27,287 bases of DNA, from assembly GCA_965644295.1 (NCBI GenBank), contig CBFFRP010000095.1, forward strand, positions 1 through 27,287, written 5' to 3'. Positions 18,657 to 27,287 of this stretch are shown here, piece after piece. Within the stretch, counting starts at the first letter, position 1; each line of letters opens with the position of its first letter. The notes beneath the pieces were generated by a model. It made no database searches, was not told the DNA's origin, and saw nothing but the letters and a program-made list of their open reading frames with translations. The translations under genes and the position numbers were made by a program. The stretch is from Paraphysomonas bandaiensis. Lineage: Eukaryota > Chrysophyceae.

Positions 18657-20252
18657 ATGGAGCCTGCAGAAGGAGATGCGAAGACAGAGCTTACTCTGGA
18701 AGACCTGATGCAGTATATGCGTGAGCAACGTGAGTATATGGAGCAGCGTTTCGGTGGTATAGAACAACGTTTTCATCAGCAACAGGCGTTCAATGAGCAT
18801 GTTCAACGGAGTCTTGAGGAGATCAATCAGAGGAGATCTGGAAGGTCATCGAGAGCTAATTCAGAAATTATACAAGTTGATCAGCTTTCGGAGATACCGT
18901 TTGAAGAGTCTAAATCAGATGGTCATGGGAATGGTGAACAGCCTGTAGCCGCAACTATTGAGCGACGTGAGCAGCAGTATATTGACCCTGACTTGTTGCA
19001 TACGCGTATAGAGAATGCTGTGCGTGAGGGTGTATTGAATGCTACTCAAGCTCTCAGGAGTGAAGAGGAGCGACCACCTGTCAGACCTAAACGTCAGACT
19101 ATTCAGGAAGCACTTCGTGAAATTGATCGTCAACCGAAGGCTAAGGTTACGTTGACCAAAGAAGATGATTCATACCTGGAGATAAGGTTGTCGGAAATTA
19201 CTTTAGATGGGTTTTTGGTTTTCTTGGAACGAATTGCTGAGTTTGAGAAATGTCGTGACAATGGACCAATTCCTTCTGTGTTTACATTGTTGGAAGGCAG
19301 GGCAAAGGAAATGATTAGGTTTACGTTGATGGAATTATATCCTGATGATTATACTGAACCTTTGGAATGCATAGATGCAAGTGTAACGCGAGTTATTGAG
19401 GCAGCGAAGTATCAGTTCAGACCTTTGGATATGATGGATTTTAATTCGATGTTGCTTGAATCGTGTTTGCCGTACAGAGTAACAATGGACAAGTTGGAGG
19501 ATTTTCGTCGAGTCGATGAGGATCTTTGTATTTTGGAAACGAAGTTCAATCAGCGGTATGATTTCTTGGAGGAGGCTGCTAAGATGAACAAACTTGATGA
19601 GAGTATACCTTTAGTAACGACTAAGAGAGGTGGTTCGTTGGAACAGTGGATGAGTCTTATTCCAGCGTGTATGAGAGATACTACTAAGAGACTTATGAGG
19701 TCGGAAAACTTCCCTTCAGTAAAAGCTTTTCTGAAAGAATTCTTTAAGCAGTTGAAGATTACTAGGGATTTGTCGTTAAAATATAATCAATTCAGAAGTC
19801 GTTTTAATTTTCGAACAAAATCTTCTGCGGTAGATAAGCGACTACACCAAATTGAGCAACAAGTTTCTGACTCAGAATCTGTGAGTGATGAGGAGCAAAA
19901 CGTGCTGAAACATGAAGAAGATTTGTATGCGGCTGAGGTATTGAAATCTTCCCCATGTTTTAGAGAATTGACGCAAGATGGTGGGTGCAAAGATAAGTCA
20001 TGTAAATTTTCACATGATAAAGCTGTTTTGACTGAAGCTCTTAAGAAGATGACTGAAAGAGTGGGGTTAACAGTAATGCCTAAACCAAGTATTAATGCAC
20101 CACCTCAACGTCGATACAGTAATTCTCCAGCTCAATTGAAAAGATATCCTGGGGATAGAAAGCGTCCTGGTGATGTACGTATTCTTACCAGAGATCAACC
20201 TGATGTTGAAGAGGATCAACAAGGGGATGACAATCCTTTGGATGACCTTTGA
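18657..20252 (+). CDS. gag: gypsy Gag protein with CCCH zinc finger
   Basis: A 531-residue structural protein of the virus-like particle. Residues about 10-65 are a Q- and E-rich coiled coil. Residues about 155-375 form an alpha-helical, W- and L-containing region expected to be capsid (for example SLEQWMSLIPACM and FLKEFFKQLK). Residues 434-453 have the spacing C-x9-C-x4-C-x3-H, a CCCH-type zinc finger, where most gypsy Gags have a CCHC knuckle. The tail is basic and proline-rich and then acidic (DDNPLDDL). The start is the first ATG, with nothing open upstream. The UGA stop is followed in the same frame by about 19 further codons that run to the insertion point of the inverted-repeat element. 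Gag identity is by position and layout, not by a strong motif. Confidence 0.85.
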   Translation: MEPAEGDAKTELTLEDLMQYMREQREYMEQRFGGIEQRFHQQQAFNEHVQRSLEEINQRRSGRSSRANSEIIQVDQLSEIPFEESKSDGHGNGEQPVAATIERREQQYIDPDLLHTRIENAVREGVLNATQALRSEEERPPVRPKRQTIQEALREIDRQPKAKVTLTKEDDSYLEIRLSEITLDGFLVFLERIAEFEKCRDNGPIPSVFTLLEGRAKEMIRFTLMELYPDDYTEPLECIDASVTRVIEAAKYQFRPLDMMDFNSMLLESCLPYRVTMDKLEDFRRVDEDLCILETKFNQRYDFLEEAAKMNKLDESIPLVTTKRGGSLEQWMSLIPACMRDTTKRLMRSENFPSVKAFLKEFFKQLKITRDLSLKYNQFRSRFNFRTKSSAVDKRLHQIEQQVSDSESVSDEEQNVLKHEEDLYAAEVLKSSPCFRELTQDGGCKDKSCKFSHDKAVLTEALKKMTERVGLTVMPKPSINAPPQRRYSNSPAQLKRYPGDRKRPGDVRILTRDQPDVEEDQQGDDNPLDDL

Positions 20253-20312
20253 GCACAATCACTGATAGCGGCTATGCGAGATTATAATGATACTTCCAGC
20301 AGATTTCGCAAT

Positions 20313-20391
20313 AAGTAAACATTGTGCAATCGTGGGATTTTTTTTTTCCCACGTTTTTAGGAGTATTTGAGGAGTATTTGAGGAGTATTTC
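20313..20391 (+). repeat. left end of element 2: terminal repeat, hairpin and short tandem repeat
   Basis: The 25-base terminal repeat ends in CGTGGGA (20331-20337), which pairs with TCCCACG (20347-20353) over a loop of nine T. It is followed by three head-to-tail copies of AGGAGTATTTG (the last lacks its G) at about 20360-20391. One such AGGAGTATTT word also occurs inverted near the right end. Confidence 0.88.
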
Positions 20392-21189
20392 TCGTATACC
20401 GGTATATTGTACTATACTATACTGCTGCAGTACTGTATATGTATTCGTTTGTACGAGTAGTACTCTATGCGCATAGAGGTGTATGTATGTATGTGTGTGA
20501 GGAGGATATTTGAATTCTTGTGCACAGATCAGCACACACACACACCACAGCACATGACATACATACATGATACCATCATAGCACAGACTCCTCTGATAAG
20601 GGGTCTCATCTCCAGCAGAAGAAGGTTGTTCACTATTAATCAGGTTAGTTGTCAGGCGTGAAGTGGTCTGTTGCGTGTGTCGCATGCTACCAACTCACAC
20701 TCTCTGTTCACATGTGTCTGATCAGCACTGTGCGCACTGATGTGAGTTGAATGGTATAAGTGGGTCTTGGGGGCGCAGTGGGGTGCAGGTCTTCTCTCCG
20801 GTAACACGGATATGAGATATAAAGGCACCTCCCTAAACGGGGATTTGTCAGCACTTAACGAGAGTTTTGTTGCTGGCAATTAAGACGCGCTTCTCTGCTC
20901 AGCCTTGTGCTGGGTTAGAGTGTAAGACGACGGCCCTCGCATCACTGTACGTGAGCCAGTTTTCTAGATTAATGGCAAAACCGCATATAGCTGTACATTC
21001 CCACTGTACCTGTAGTGTATGACGTGCATGTCAATATTATGTCAATACTTATGATTGACACTGTCCTAATACACTGCTTTGTTGCGCCTGTATCGTAGAT
21101 CGGTCAGCCATATATTAGCGAGCAGGAGTCTAAACGTGATCAGGCCGCATTGCTTCTTACCCCCTGCGTAAAGTAGACGTGTGATCTCT
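20392..21189. other. unique left interior of element 2
   Basis: I see no supported gene. A TATAAAG word at 20818-20824 lies in a short GC-richer patch and could be a core promoter reading towards the satellite, but nothing else supports it. Isolated TAGTGTATGACGTG words near 21014 resemble the satellite and may be decayed monomers. Confidence 0.4.
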
Positions 21190-23680
21190 TGTTGAGCTAA
21201 TAGACTGCTCTATGCTCATCTTGTACTGAGAGTCAATAGTGTATGACGTGTATTGCTTGTGTGATGGGTATATTATGTTGTACAGTTATACTGCTGCTGC
21301 GTGTGTTAGCTGAGTGAATATAGTATGCTCAGACAGGGTACATCGAGAGATAGTGTATGGCGTGTATTATTGGTTGTGTGATGGGTATGTTGTATATTGG
21401 TATGCTACACTTATCTTCTCTCGTTGAGCCGAGTGCATGCAAGAGGCTCATTTTGTACTGAGAGACAATAGTGTATGACGTGTATTGGTTGTGTGATGAG
21501 TCATACTACTGCTACGTGTGTTAGCTGAGTGAATATTTTAGTATGCTCAGGCAGGGTGTATCGAGAGATAGTGTATGACGTGTATTGGTTACACAGTGCC
21601 TATATGTTGTACAGTCATACTACTGCTATGTGTGTTAGCTGAGTGAATATTTTAGTATGCTCAGGCAGGGTGCACCGAGAGATAGTGTATGACGTGTATT
21701 GGTTGTGTGATGGGTATGTTGTATATGGTTATGCTACACTTATCTTCTCTCGTTGAGCCGAGTGCATGCAAGAGACTCATGTTGTACTGAGAGACAATAG
21801 TGCATCTCGTGTATTTGTTGTGTGATGGGTATATGTTGTACAGTCATACTACTGCTACGTGTGTTAGCTGAGTGAATATTTTAGTATGCTCAGGCAGGGT
21901 GCACCGAGAGATAGTGTATGACGTGTATTGGTTACACAGTGTCTATATGTTGTAGCGTCATACTACTGCTACGTGTGTTAGCTGAGTGAATATTTTAGTA
22001 TGCTCAGGCAGGGTGTATCGAGAGATAGTGTATGACGTGTATTGGTTACACAGTGTCTATATGTTGTACAGTCATACTACTGCTACGTGTGTTAGCTGAG
22101 TGAATATTTTAGTATGCTCAGGCAGGGTGCACCGAGAGATAGTGTATGACGTGTATTGGTTATGTGATGGGTATGTTGTATATGGTTATGCTACACTTAT
22201 CTTCTCTCGTTGAGCCGAGTGCATGCAAGAGACTCATGTTGTACTGAGAGACAATAGTGCATCTCGTGTATTTGTTGTGTGATGGGTATATGTTGTACAG
22301 TCATACTACTGCTACGTGTGTTAGCTGAGTGAATATAGTATGCTCAGGCAGGGTGCACCGAGAGATAGTGTATGACGTGTATTGGTTACACAGTGTCTAT
22401 ATGTTGTACAGTCATACTACTGCTACGTGTGTTAGCTGAGTGAATATTTTAGTATGCTCAGGCAGGGTGTATCGAGAGATAGTGTATGACGTGTATTGGT
22501 TACACAGTGTCTATATGTTGTACAGTCATACTACTGCTACGTGTGTTAGCTGAGTGAATATTTTAGTATGCTCAGGCAGGGTGCACCGAGAGATAGTGTA
22601 TGACGTGTATTGGTTGTGTGATGGGTATGTTGTATATGGTTATGCTATACTTATCTTCTCTCGTTGAGCCGAGTTCGTGGGAGAGGCTCATGTTGTACTG
22701 GGAGACAATAGTGTATGACGTGTATTGGTTGCACAGTGTCTATATTATGTTGTACAGTCATACTGCTGCTACGTGTGTTAGCTGAGTGAATATTTTAGTA
22801 TGCTCAGGCAGGGTGTATCGAGAGATAGTGTATGACGTGTATTGGTTACACAGTGTCTATATGTTGTACAGTCATACTACTGCTACGTGTGTTAGCTGAG
22901 TGAATATTTTAGTATGCTCAGGCAGGGTGCACCGAGAGATAGTGTATGACGTGTATTGGTTGTGTGATGGGTATGTTGTATATGGTTATGCTACACTTAT
23001 CTTCTCTCGTTGAGCCGAGTTCGTGGGAGAGGCTCATGTTGTACTGGGAGACAATAGTGTATGACGTGTATTGGTTGCACAGTGTCTATATTATGTTGTA
23101 CAGTCATACTGCTGCTACGTGTGTTAGCTGAGTGAATATTTTAGTATGCTCAGGCAGGGTGTATCGAGAGATAGTGTATGACGTGTATTGGTTACACAGT
23201 GTCTATATGTTGTACAGTCATACTACTGCTACGTGTGTTAGCTGAGTGAATATTTTAGTATGCTCAGGCAGGGTGCACCGAGAGATAGTGTATGACGTGT
23301 ATTGGTTGTGTGATGGGTATGTTGTATATGGTTATGCTACACTTATCTTCTCTCGTTGAGCCGAGTTCGTGGGAGAGGCTCATGTTGTACTGGGAGACAA
23401 TAGTGTATGACGTGTATTGGTTGCACAGTGTCTATATTATGTTGTACAGTCATACTGCTGCTACGTGTGTTAGCTGAGTGAATATAGTATGCTCAGGCAG
23501 GGTGTATCGAGAGATAGTGTATGACGTGTATTGGTTGTGTGATGGGTATATGTTGTATATTGTTGTGCTACACTTATATTCTCTCGTTGAGCCGAGTGCA
23601 TGCAAGAGGCTCATGTTTTACCGAGAGACAATAGTGTATCACGTGTATTGTTTGTGTGATGGCAATGGGGTGAACTACAG
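21190..23680 (+). repeat. satellite array, ~114-118 bp monomers in higher-order repeats
   Basis: The word AGAGATAGTG begins at 21346, 21564, 21678, 21907, 22021, 22135, 22361, 22475, 22589, 22821, 22935, 23167, 23281 and 23510. Short steps are 114 bases. Long steps are 218-232 bases and contain two monomers of a second kind of phase. Monomer type X ends ...GCTCAGGCAGGGTG(T/C)A(T/C)CG. Type Y carries CTTATCTTCTCTCGTTGAGC and ends TTGTACTG. The order forms four-monomer units of 457 and 454 bases (from 21678 and 22135), then three-monomer units of 346 and 346 bases (from 22589 and 22935) that are nearly identical. Every type X monomer and most Y monomers carry a TATGACGTGTATTG word. The edges are degenerate. 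Confidence 0.93.
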
Positions 23681-24035
23681 TTCAATTGAGTGAGAAAGTG
23701 ATAAATATTCATGGACTTAGTGTGTGTTGTTCATACAGTGAAACTAAAGTTACATGATGTAATGTATTCATGATCGTACGTAAGTTGTATTTTTAAATCA
23801 CAAGTGGCTAGAAACAATGTAGCTACGAGTAGGGCAATGACTGCTGGCATCATGATGATCAATGGGTTGACAGTGGTAGTATGAGGGCAGATAACGTGGT
23901 TGCTGGTAACCAAAAAGGCGCTTCTGTTACATCCTATGAGACTTAAAATTATAATAAAATTAATATTTTTTGTTGTCTCTAGCCCTAATACCACCAATAG
24001 AATTGTTTCTTTAACATTTCTACTTAAATATTGTA
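23681..24035. other. unique right interior of element 2
   Basis: A minus-strand frame (23731-23997) is open for 88 codons with hydrophobic stretches but no recognisable family and no ortholog-like motif. I regard it as unproven. Nothing else is visible between the satellite and the right terminal repeat. Confidence 0.35.
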
Positions 24036-24093
24036 AATACTCCTAAATTTCCCAAAATATCGTAAAATTCCCACGTTTGCATAATGTTTACTT
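24036..24093 (-). repeat. right end of element 2
   Basis: Inverted copy of the left terminal repeat at 24069-24093. A second TCCC box starts 19 bases inside it (24050), the same spacing as in element 1. AAATACTCCTAAA at about 24036-24048 is the inverted subterminal word of the left end. Confidence 0.85.
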
Positions 24094-27000
24094 AATGCTG
24101 TACATAGGCAAGGAATGATAATAAATAATTGTGGTGATAAGATTAATGTGGAAATGGTTTTATTTGATTCCGGATCATCTTCGGATAATTTTATTTCATC
24201 AAATTTTGTTAAGAAGTGTGGGGACAAATTGTTAAAAGATATGGTACATAAAAAGTTGAGGGTTAAAGTAGCAGACGGACATCAGATTGAACTTAAAGGA
24301 TATATTCCTGTTACAATTGCTTTTGAAGATGAGGGTAAGACCTACAAAGCACAACTTTCACTGTATGTTCTGGACGGTTTGGCAAAGGATATTATTATAG
24401 GATTACCGGCAATCTGTGAGCATTTTTCCGAGTTATTTATGAATATGATTAAGAAAGCATCACTGAGTGCGGGGCAATCAGTTAATTTAAATGAGATAAA
24501 AGTTCTTGCCAATATTGGTGAAGACATTGACGAACTTAGGAGATATATGTCGTCAGGACCAGTGTGTGATCCTTGGGAAAATCCAATTCCGGAACAGTCA
24601 GAGGAAGATGATATGATTCCCGAACCATGTAGTTTTGGAAGTTTAGTGACATTTTTGGAACAGTCAGTGGATGAGGCTAGGGAGAAATATTTTAGTGAAC
24701 TAGAATCAAAAGTACATCCTGATTTCGCTCAACAAACTGATATATTAAGAGTTTTGAGAGAGGATGCAGTTGACGTCTTTGTTCCTAGAGAATGGACTGG
24801 AATTCAGCATGTTCCTGAGTTAAAATTAAAGGTGAAAAGTACTATTCCTGATAGAATTAAACCAAAGAATATGAGAAGAATACCACCTATGTTATATGAA
24901 CGTACTAAGGAGGAGATCAATAGGATGTGTGGATACTTTTATCGTCCCAGTACGAGTCCTTATGCATCGCCAATAGTAGTAGCACCCAAGGCTACGAAAC
25001 CTTTTATTCGAATATGTGGTGATTACAGGCGTGTTAATTTAGAAATTGAAAGTCCGCATTATCCCATACCAGATGTTATAAAAGAATTACATAAAGCAGC
25101 TGGGTATAAGGTGTTCATTGATTTAGATATATGTAATGCTTTCCATGGTATTAGACTTCATGAATCAGTTTCAGCACTGTTGTCAGTTCAAACTCCATGG
25201 GGCCAGTTCGAACCAAAGTTTATGCCAGAGGGAGTTTCTCCGGCAAGTGGAGTTTTGATGCATGTAGTGTCTGATATTTTCAATGAATTCTCAGAGTGGA
25301 TGGTAGTGATATTTGACAACTTACTGGTGTTAGCGTATGATTATCAGGATGCTATTGAGAAATTCAAGAAGGTCATTAAAAAATGTACTTATTATAATGT
25401 CGTCTTGAAATTGTCGAAAAGCAAATTTGGCTATTCATCAGTGGAATTTTTTGGCTATCTTTGCAAGGACAACACTTACCAATTAACTGAGGCCCGAAAA
25501 TTATCAGTAACTGCAATTGAATTTCCAGAAGGGAAATACAAGACGAAACAAATGCAGAGATTTCTTGGAGCGGCAATATATTTTAAACCTTTTATTCCGT
25601 TATATAGTGACCTTACTCATAAGTTACATGACATGACGAAGAAGAATTTTGACTGGAATGAGAATTGTTGGAAAGTAAATTACAGGGAGGAATTTAGTAG
25701 ATTTAAAGAGGCGATTTTAAAATCTCTTACTCTGTATCATCCTGACTACTCTTTAAGATGGATCTTGATGACAGATGCTTCCTTTTATGCATGTGGAGGT
25801 GTGTTGTTACAAATTTTCATTGACACCAATGGTCAAGAATTCTATCAAGTAATTGCAATGGTGTCGAAGAAATTTTCGGAACCAACATTGAAGTGGTCCA
25901 CTATTGACAAGGAGTGTTTTGGAATATTCTTTTGTGTATATGCCTTGTCGTATTATTTGAGAGGTAAAAAGTTCACGATCATGACGGATCACGCCAATCT
26001 TAAATGGATGGAAGTTTCGGTTGTTGACAGAATAGTACGCATGCGGATGTTTATACAGAATTTCAATTTCGACTTGCTTCACTTCAAGGGAAAGTTAAAT
26101 AGATTTGCTGATTGGTTATCTCGTAAGGATCAGGAATCGGCTGTGGCTCATGTTATGTTATTGTCTGTTTGTATGGAATGTTTTCCAGAAGAAAGTGTCG
26201 CATGTGGTGAAGTAGTCATGTTTGAAAATACGGACTTACTACCAGATGATCAGCTTATTGAGCTTAACCAAGTAGGGCAATGGAGTTCAGAAACCGACGA
26301 TGTAGCTTGTTATTCAGTGTTCCCAGCTGAGATACTTGCAGCTTTAGATGAACTAGCGGCTCAAGGTATAAAACCTAGTTCACCCAAAGAGGCGTTCGAC
26401 TTAGTTCACAATGGTCGGATAGGTCACCATGGAGTTAAACGAACATGGTTAAAGCTGAGTAAGGTATTTCCAGGTCACAAGCTAACCACAGAGGTGATAC
26501 AAGATTTCATAGATCGGTGTCCCATTTGTCAGAAGTTTAATGCGGGAATGAGTGCTTCCTTGCAGGCACCCATCAGAGCTTTAGACTCCGAGCATTGTAG
26601 ACATTATGTAGGATTTGACACACTCTCTGTGTCTCCTCCTGACAAGAAAGGGCATTGTTGCATCCATGTTGTAAAGCAATTGCCATCACGTTTGGTTGGT
26701 CTGTATCCAGCAACTGATTACACGGCAGTTGGAGTAGCGCGAGCGTTGTTTTCTTATTTCGTGACGTACGGAATATCGGAAGTGTTAATTTCAGACCCAG
26801 GTTCGAATATTACAGCAGAGGTTGTTCAGTTATTGTTAAAATGGTTTGGCGTGCGTTTTCGAATGTCTTTGACAGATAGACATGAGTCCAACATGGTGGA
26901 GAGAACTCATAGAGAGACATTACGATTTCTAAGTGCTCTTGTACATGATGAAAGGTTGCAAGATTGCTGGGGAGAGCCGGAGTGCTATATGGTAATCCAG

Positions 27001-27287
27001 TTCATACTGAATGATGAAATAAGTAGCGAAACGGGATTGTCACCTTTTGAGTTTACATTTGGTACAATAGACAAACCTTATTTCAAATTGTCAGATGCTG
27101 TGTCAGATTCGGTTGATACTACGGAGTATTTATCCCTTATAAATCAGAATTTGAGAACTATACGTGAGATTGCATGTGATGTTCAACGCAAGATCCAAGC
27201 AAAGAGAAAATCCAAAACACCTCTGGAGACCTTAACGGAATATCAACCCGGACAGCTTGTTTTATTCCAACCAAATTCTTCGAAATT
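24094..27287 (+). CDS. pol: gypsy Pol polyprotein: protease, RT, RNase H, integrase (partial, open at window end)
   Basis: One frame is open from the element 2 border to the last base, over 1,050 codons. The protease active site is LFDSGSS (aspartate at 24166-24168). RT shows IRICGDYRRVN, FIDLDICNAFHGIRL and a catalytic box reading IFDN (25309-25320) in place of YxDD. RNase H shows MTDASFYACGG, STIDKECFGIF, MTDHANLKWM and GKLNRFADWLSR. Integrase has an H-H-C-C zinc region ending DRCPICQKF, then D at 26617, D at 26794 (SDPGS) and E at 26899 in RHESNMVER, 34 residues between the last two. A KRKSKTP then QPGQLVLF segment starts the integrase tail. There is no in-frame start. It is probably expressed from gag, whose frame it shares before the insertion. 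Confidence 0.93.
25309..25320 (+). other. RT catalytic box IFDN (variant of YxDD)
   Basis: The surrounding sequence, WMVVIFDNLLVLA, aligns without doubt with the gypsy VxYIDDxLV box. The second aspartate is asparagine. From memory, a lineage of gypsy-like elements in several protist genomes shares this FDN form. The rest of this RT is intact, so a lineage trait is more likely than decay. Confidence 0.8.

Larger units (their letters stand above)
20313..24093. mobile_element. inverted-repeat element 2 carrying a satellite array, inserted between gag and pol
   Basis: The ends at 20313-20337 and 24069-24093 are inverted repeats, 23 of 25 bases matching, beginning AAGTAAACATT. They are flanked by AAT at 20310-20312 and 24094-24096. 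The same junctions can be read as TA (20312-20313 and 24093-24094) with the repeat starting one base in. Removing the element rejoins the frame after gag to the pol frame under either reading. Inside are a unique stretch (20400-21180), a satellite array with higher-order structure (21190-23680) and a second unique stretch. I see no transposase. Ends and hairpin match element 1 in layout, so it is a non-autonomous member of the same family. Confidence 0.85.
18118..27287 (+). mobile_element. Ty3/gypsy-type LTR retrotransposon, runs off the window
   Basis: Intact gag (18657-20252) and a pol frame open to the last base contain protease, RT, RNase H and integrase in that order, which is the gypsy arrangement. 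The two are separated by a 3.8-kb inverted-repeat element at 20313-24093. The 3' LTR lies beyond the window, so the element's right end and its LTR identity cannot be judged. There is no frameshift or stop in over 3 kb of pol, so the host element was young when it was interrupted, or the lineage is under selection. Confidence 0.88.

Noticed and set aside
20818-20824. TATA box driving satellite transcription
   Set aside because: A lone TATAAAG word without supporting elements is too weak to list as a promoter.
22600-23477. Three near-identical 61-codon ORFs spaced 346 bases apart
   Set aside because: They are the same frame through successive higher-order satellite units. The repetition comes from the DNA repeat and there is no protein-like signal.
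21190-23680. CRISPR-like regular spacing
   Set aside because: The units are contiguous head-to-tail monomers of over 110 bases with no unique spacers, in a eukaryotic transposon context.
23731-23997. 88-codon minus-strand ORF with hydrophobic segments
   Set aside because: No family resemblance, and it lies in the AT-rich interior of a non-autonomous element.
26797-26810. tRNA-like GGTTCGAAT box
   Set aside because: It lies inside the integrase coding frame, and there is no cloverleaf around it.

Overview
The window looks like part of the nuclear genome of a flagellum-bearing eukaryote, most likely an early-branching animal such as a sponge or a close relative. It holds two ordinary host genes, both with eukaryotic relatives. 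One encodes mitochondrial ribosomal protein S16 and has a 55-base GT-AG intron. The other is a single-exon gene for the axonemal protein DRC4/GAS8. They sit head to head in the first 3.3 kb. The species itself cannot be fixed from the sequence alone.

Almost everything else is nested transposable elements. From left to right: (1) 1-900, non-coding, with a short tandem repeat. (2) 945-3321, the MRPS16 and DRC4 genes. (3) 3788-7950, a Ty1/copia-type LTR element with two identical 344-bp LTRs and a perfect TTGAA target duplication, but a deleted and frameshifted interior. (4) 7956-9380, AT-rich non-coding DNA. (5) about 9389-18117, a decayed non-LTR (LINE) retrotransposon rich in A and C on the plus strand. 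It has an ORF1-like region ending in a possible SET domain, an AP-type endonuclease, a reverse transcriptase and RNase H remnants, and it is broken by foreign segments at about 10640-11370, 12345-13480 and 13755-16135. (6) about 18118 to the window end, a Ty3/gypsy-type element with an intact gag and an open pol, split by a 3.8-kb inverted-repeat element at 20313-24093 that carries a higher-order satellite array.

The insertions at 13755-16135 and 20313-24093 have related terminal inverted repeats with a conserved subterminal hairpin and conserved left/right asymmetry. They therefore appear to be two members of one DNA-transposon family. One carries two divergent unidentified ORFs and the other a satellite array. 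Removing the second restores, without a frame change, the reading frame that runs from gag through one UGA into pol. The nesting gives a relative history: the LINE is oldest, the gypsy element and the first inverted-repeat element lie in or next to it, the second inverted-repeat element lies in the gypsy element, and the copia-type element inserted recently.

The observations most worth following are the SET-like domain in the LINE, the inverted-repeat family with its transposon-borne satellite, and the copia-type copy with identical LTRs and a dead interior.
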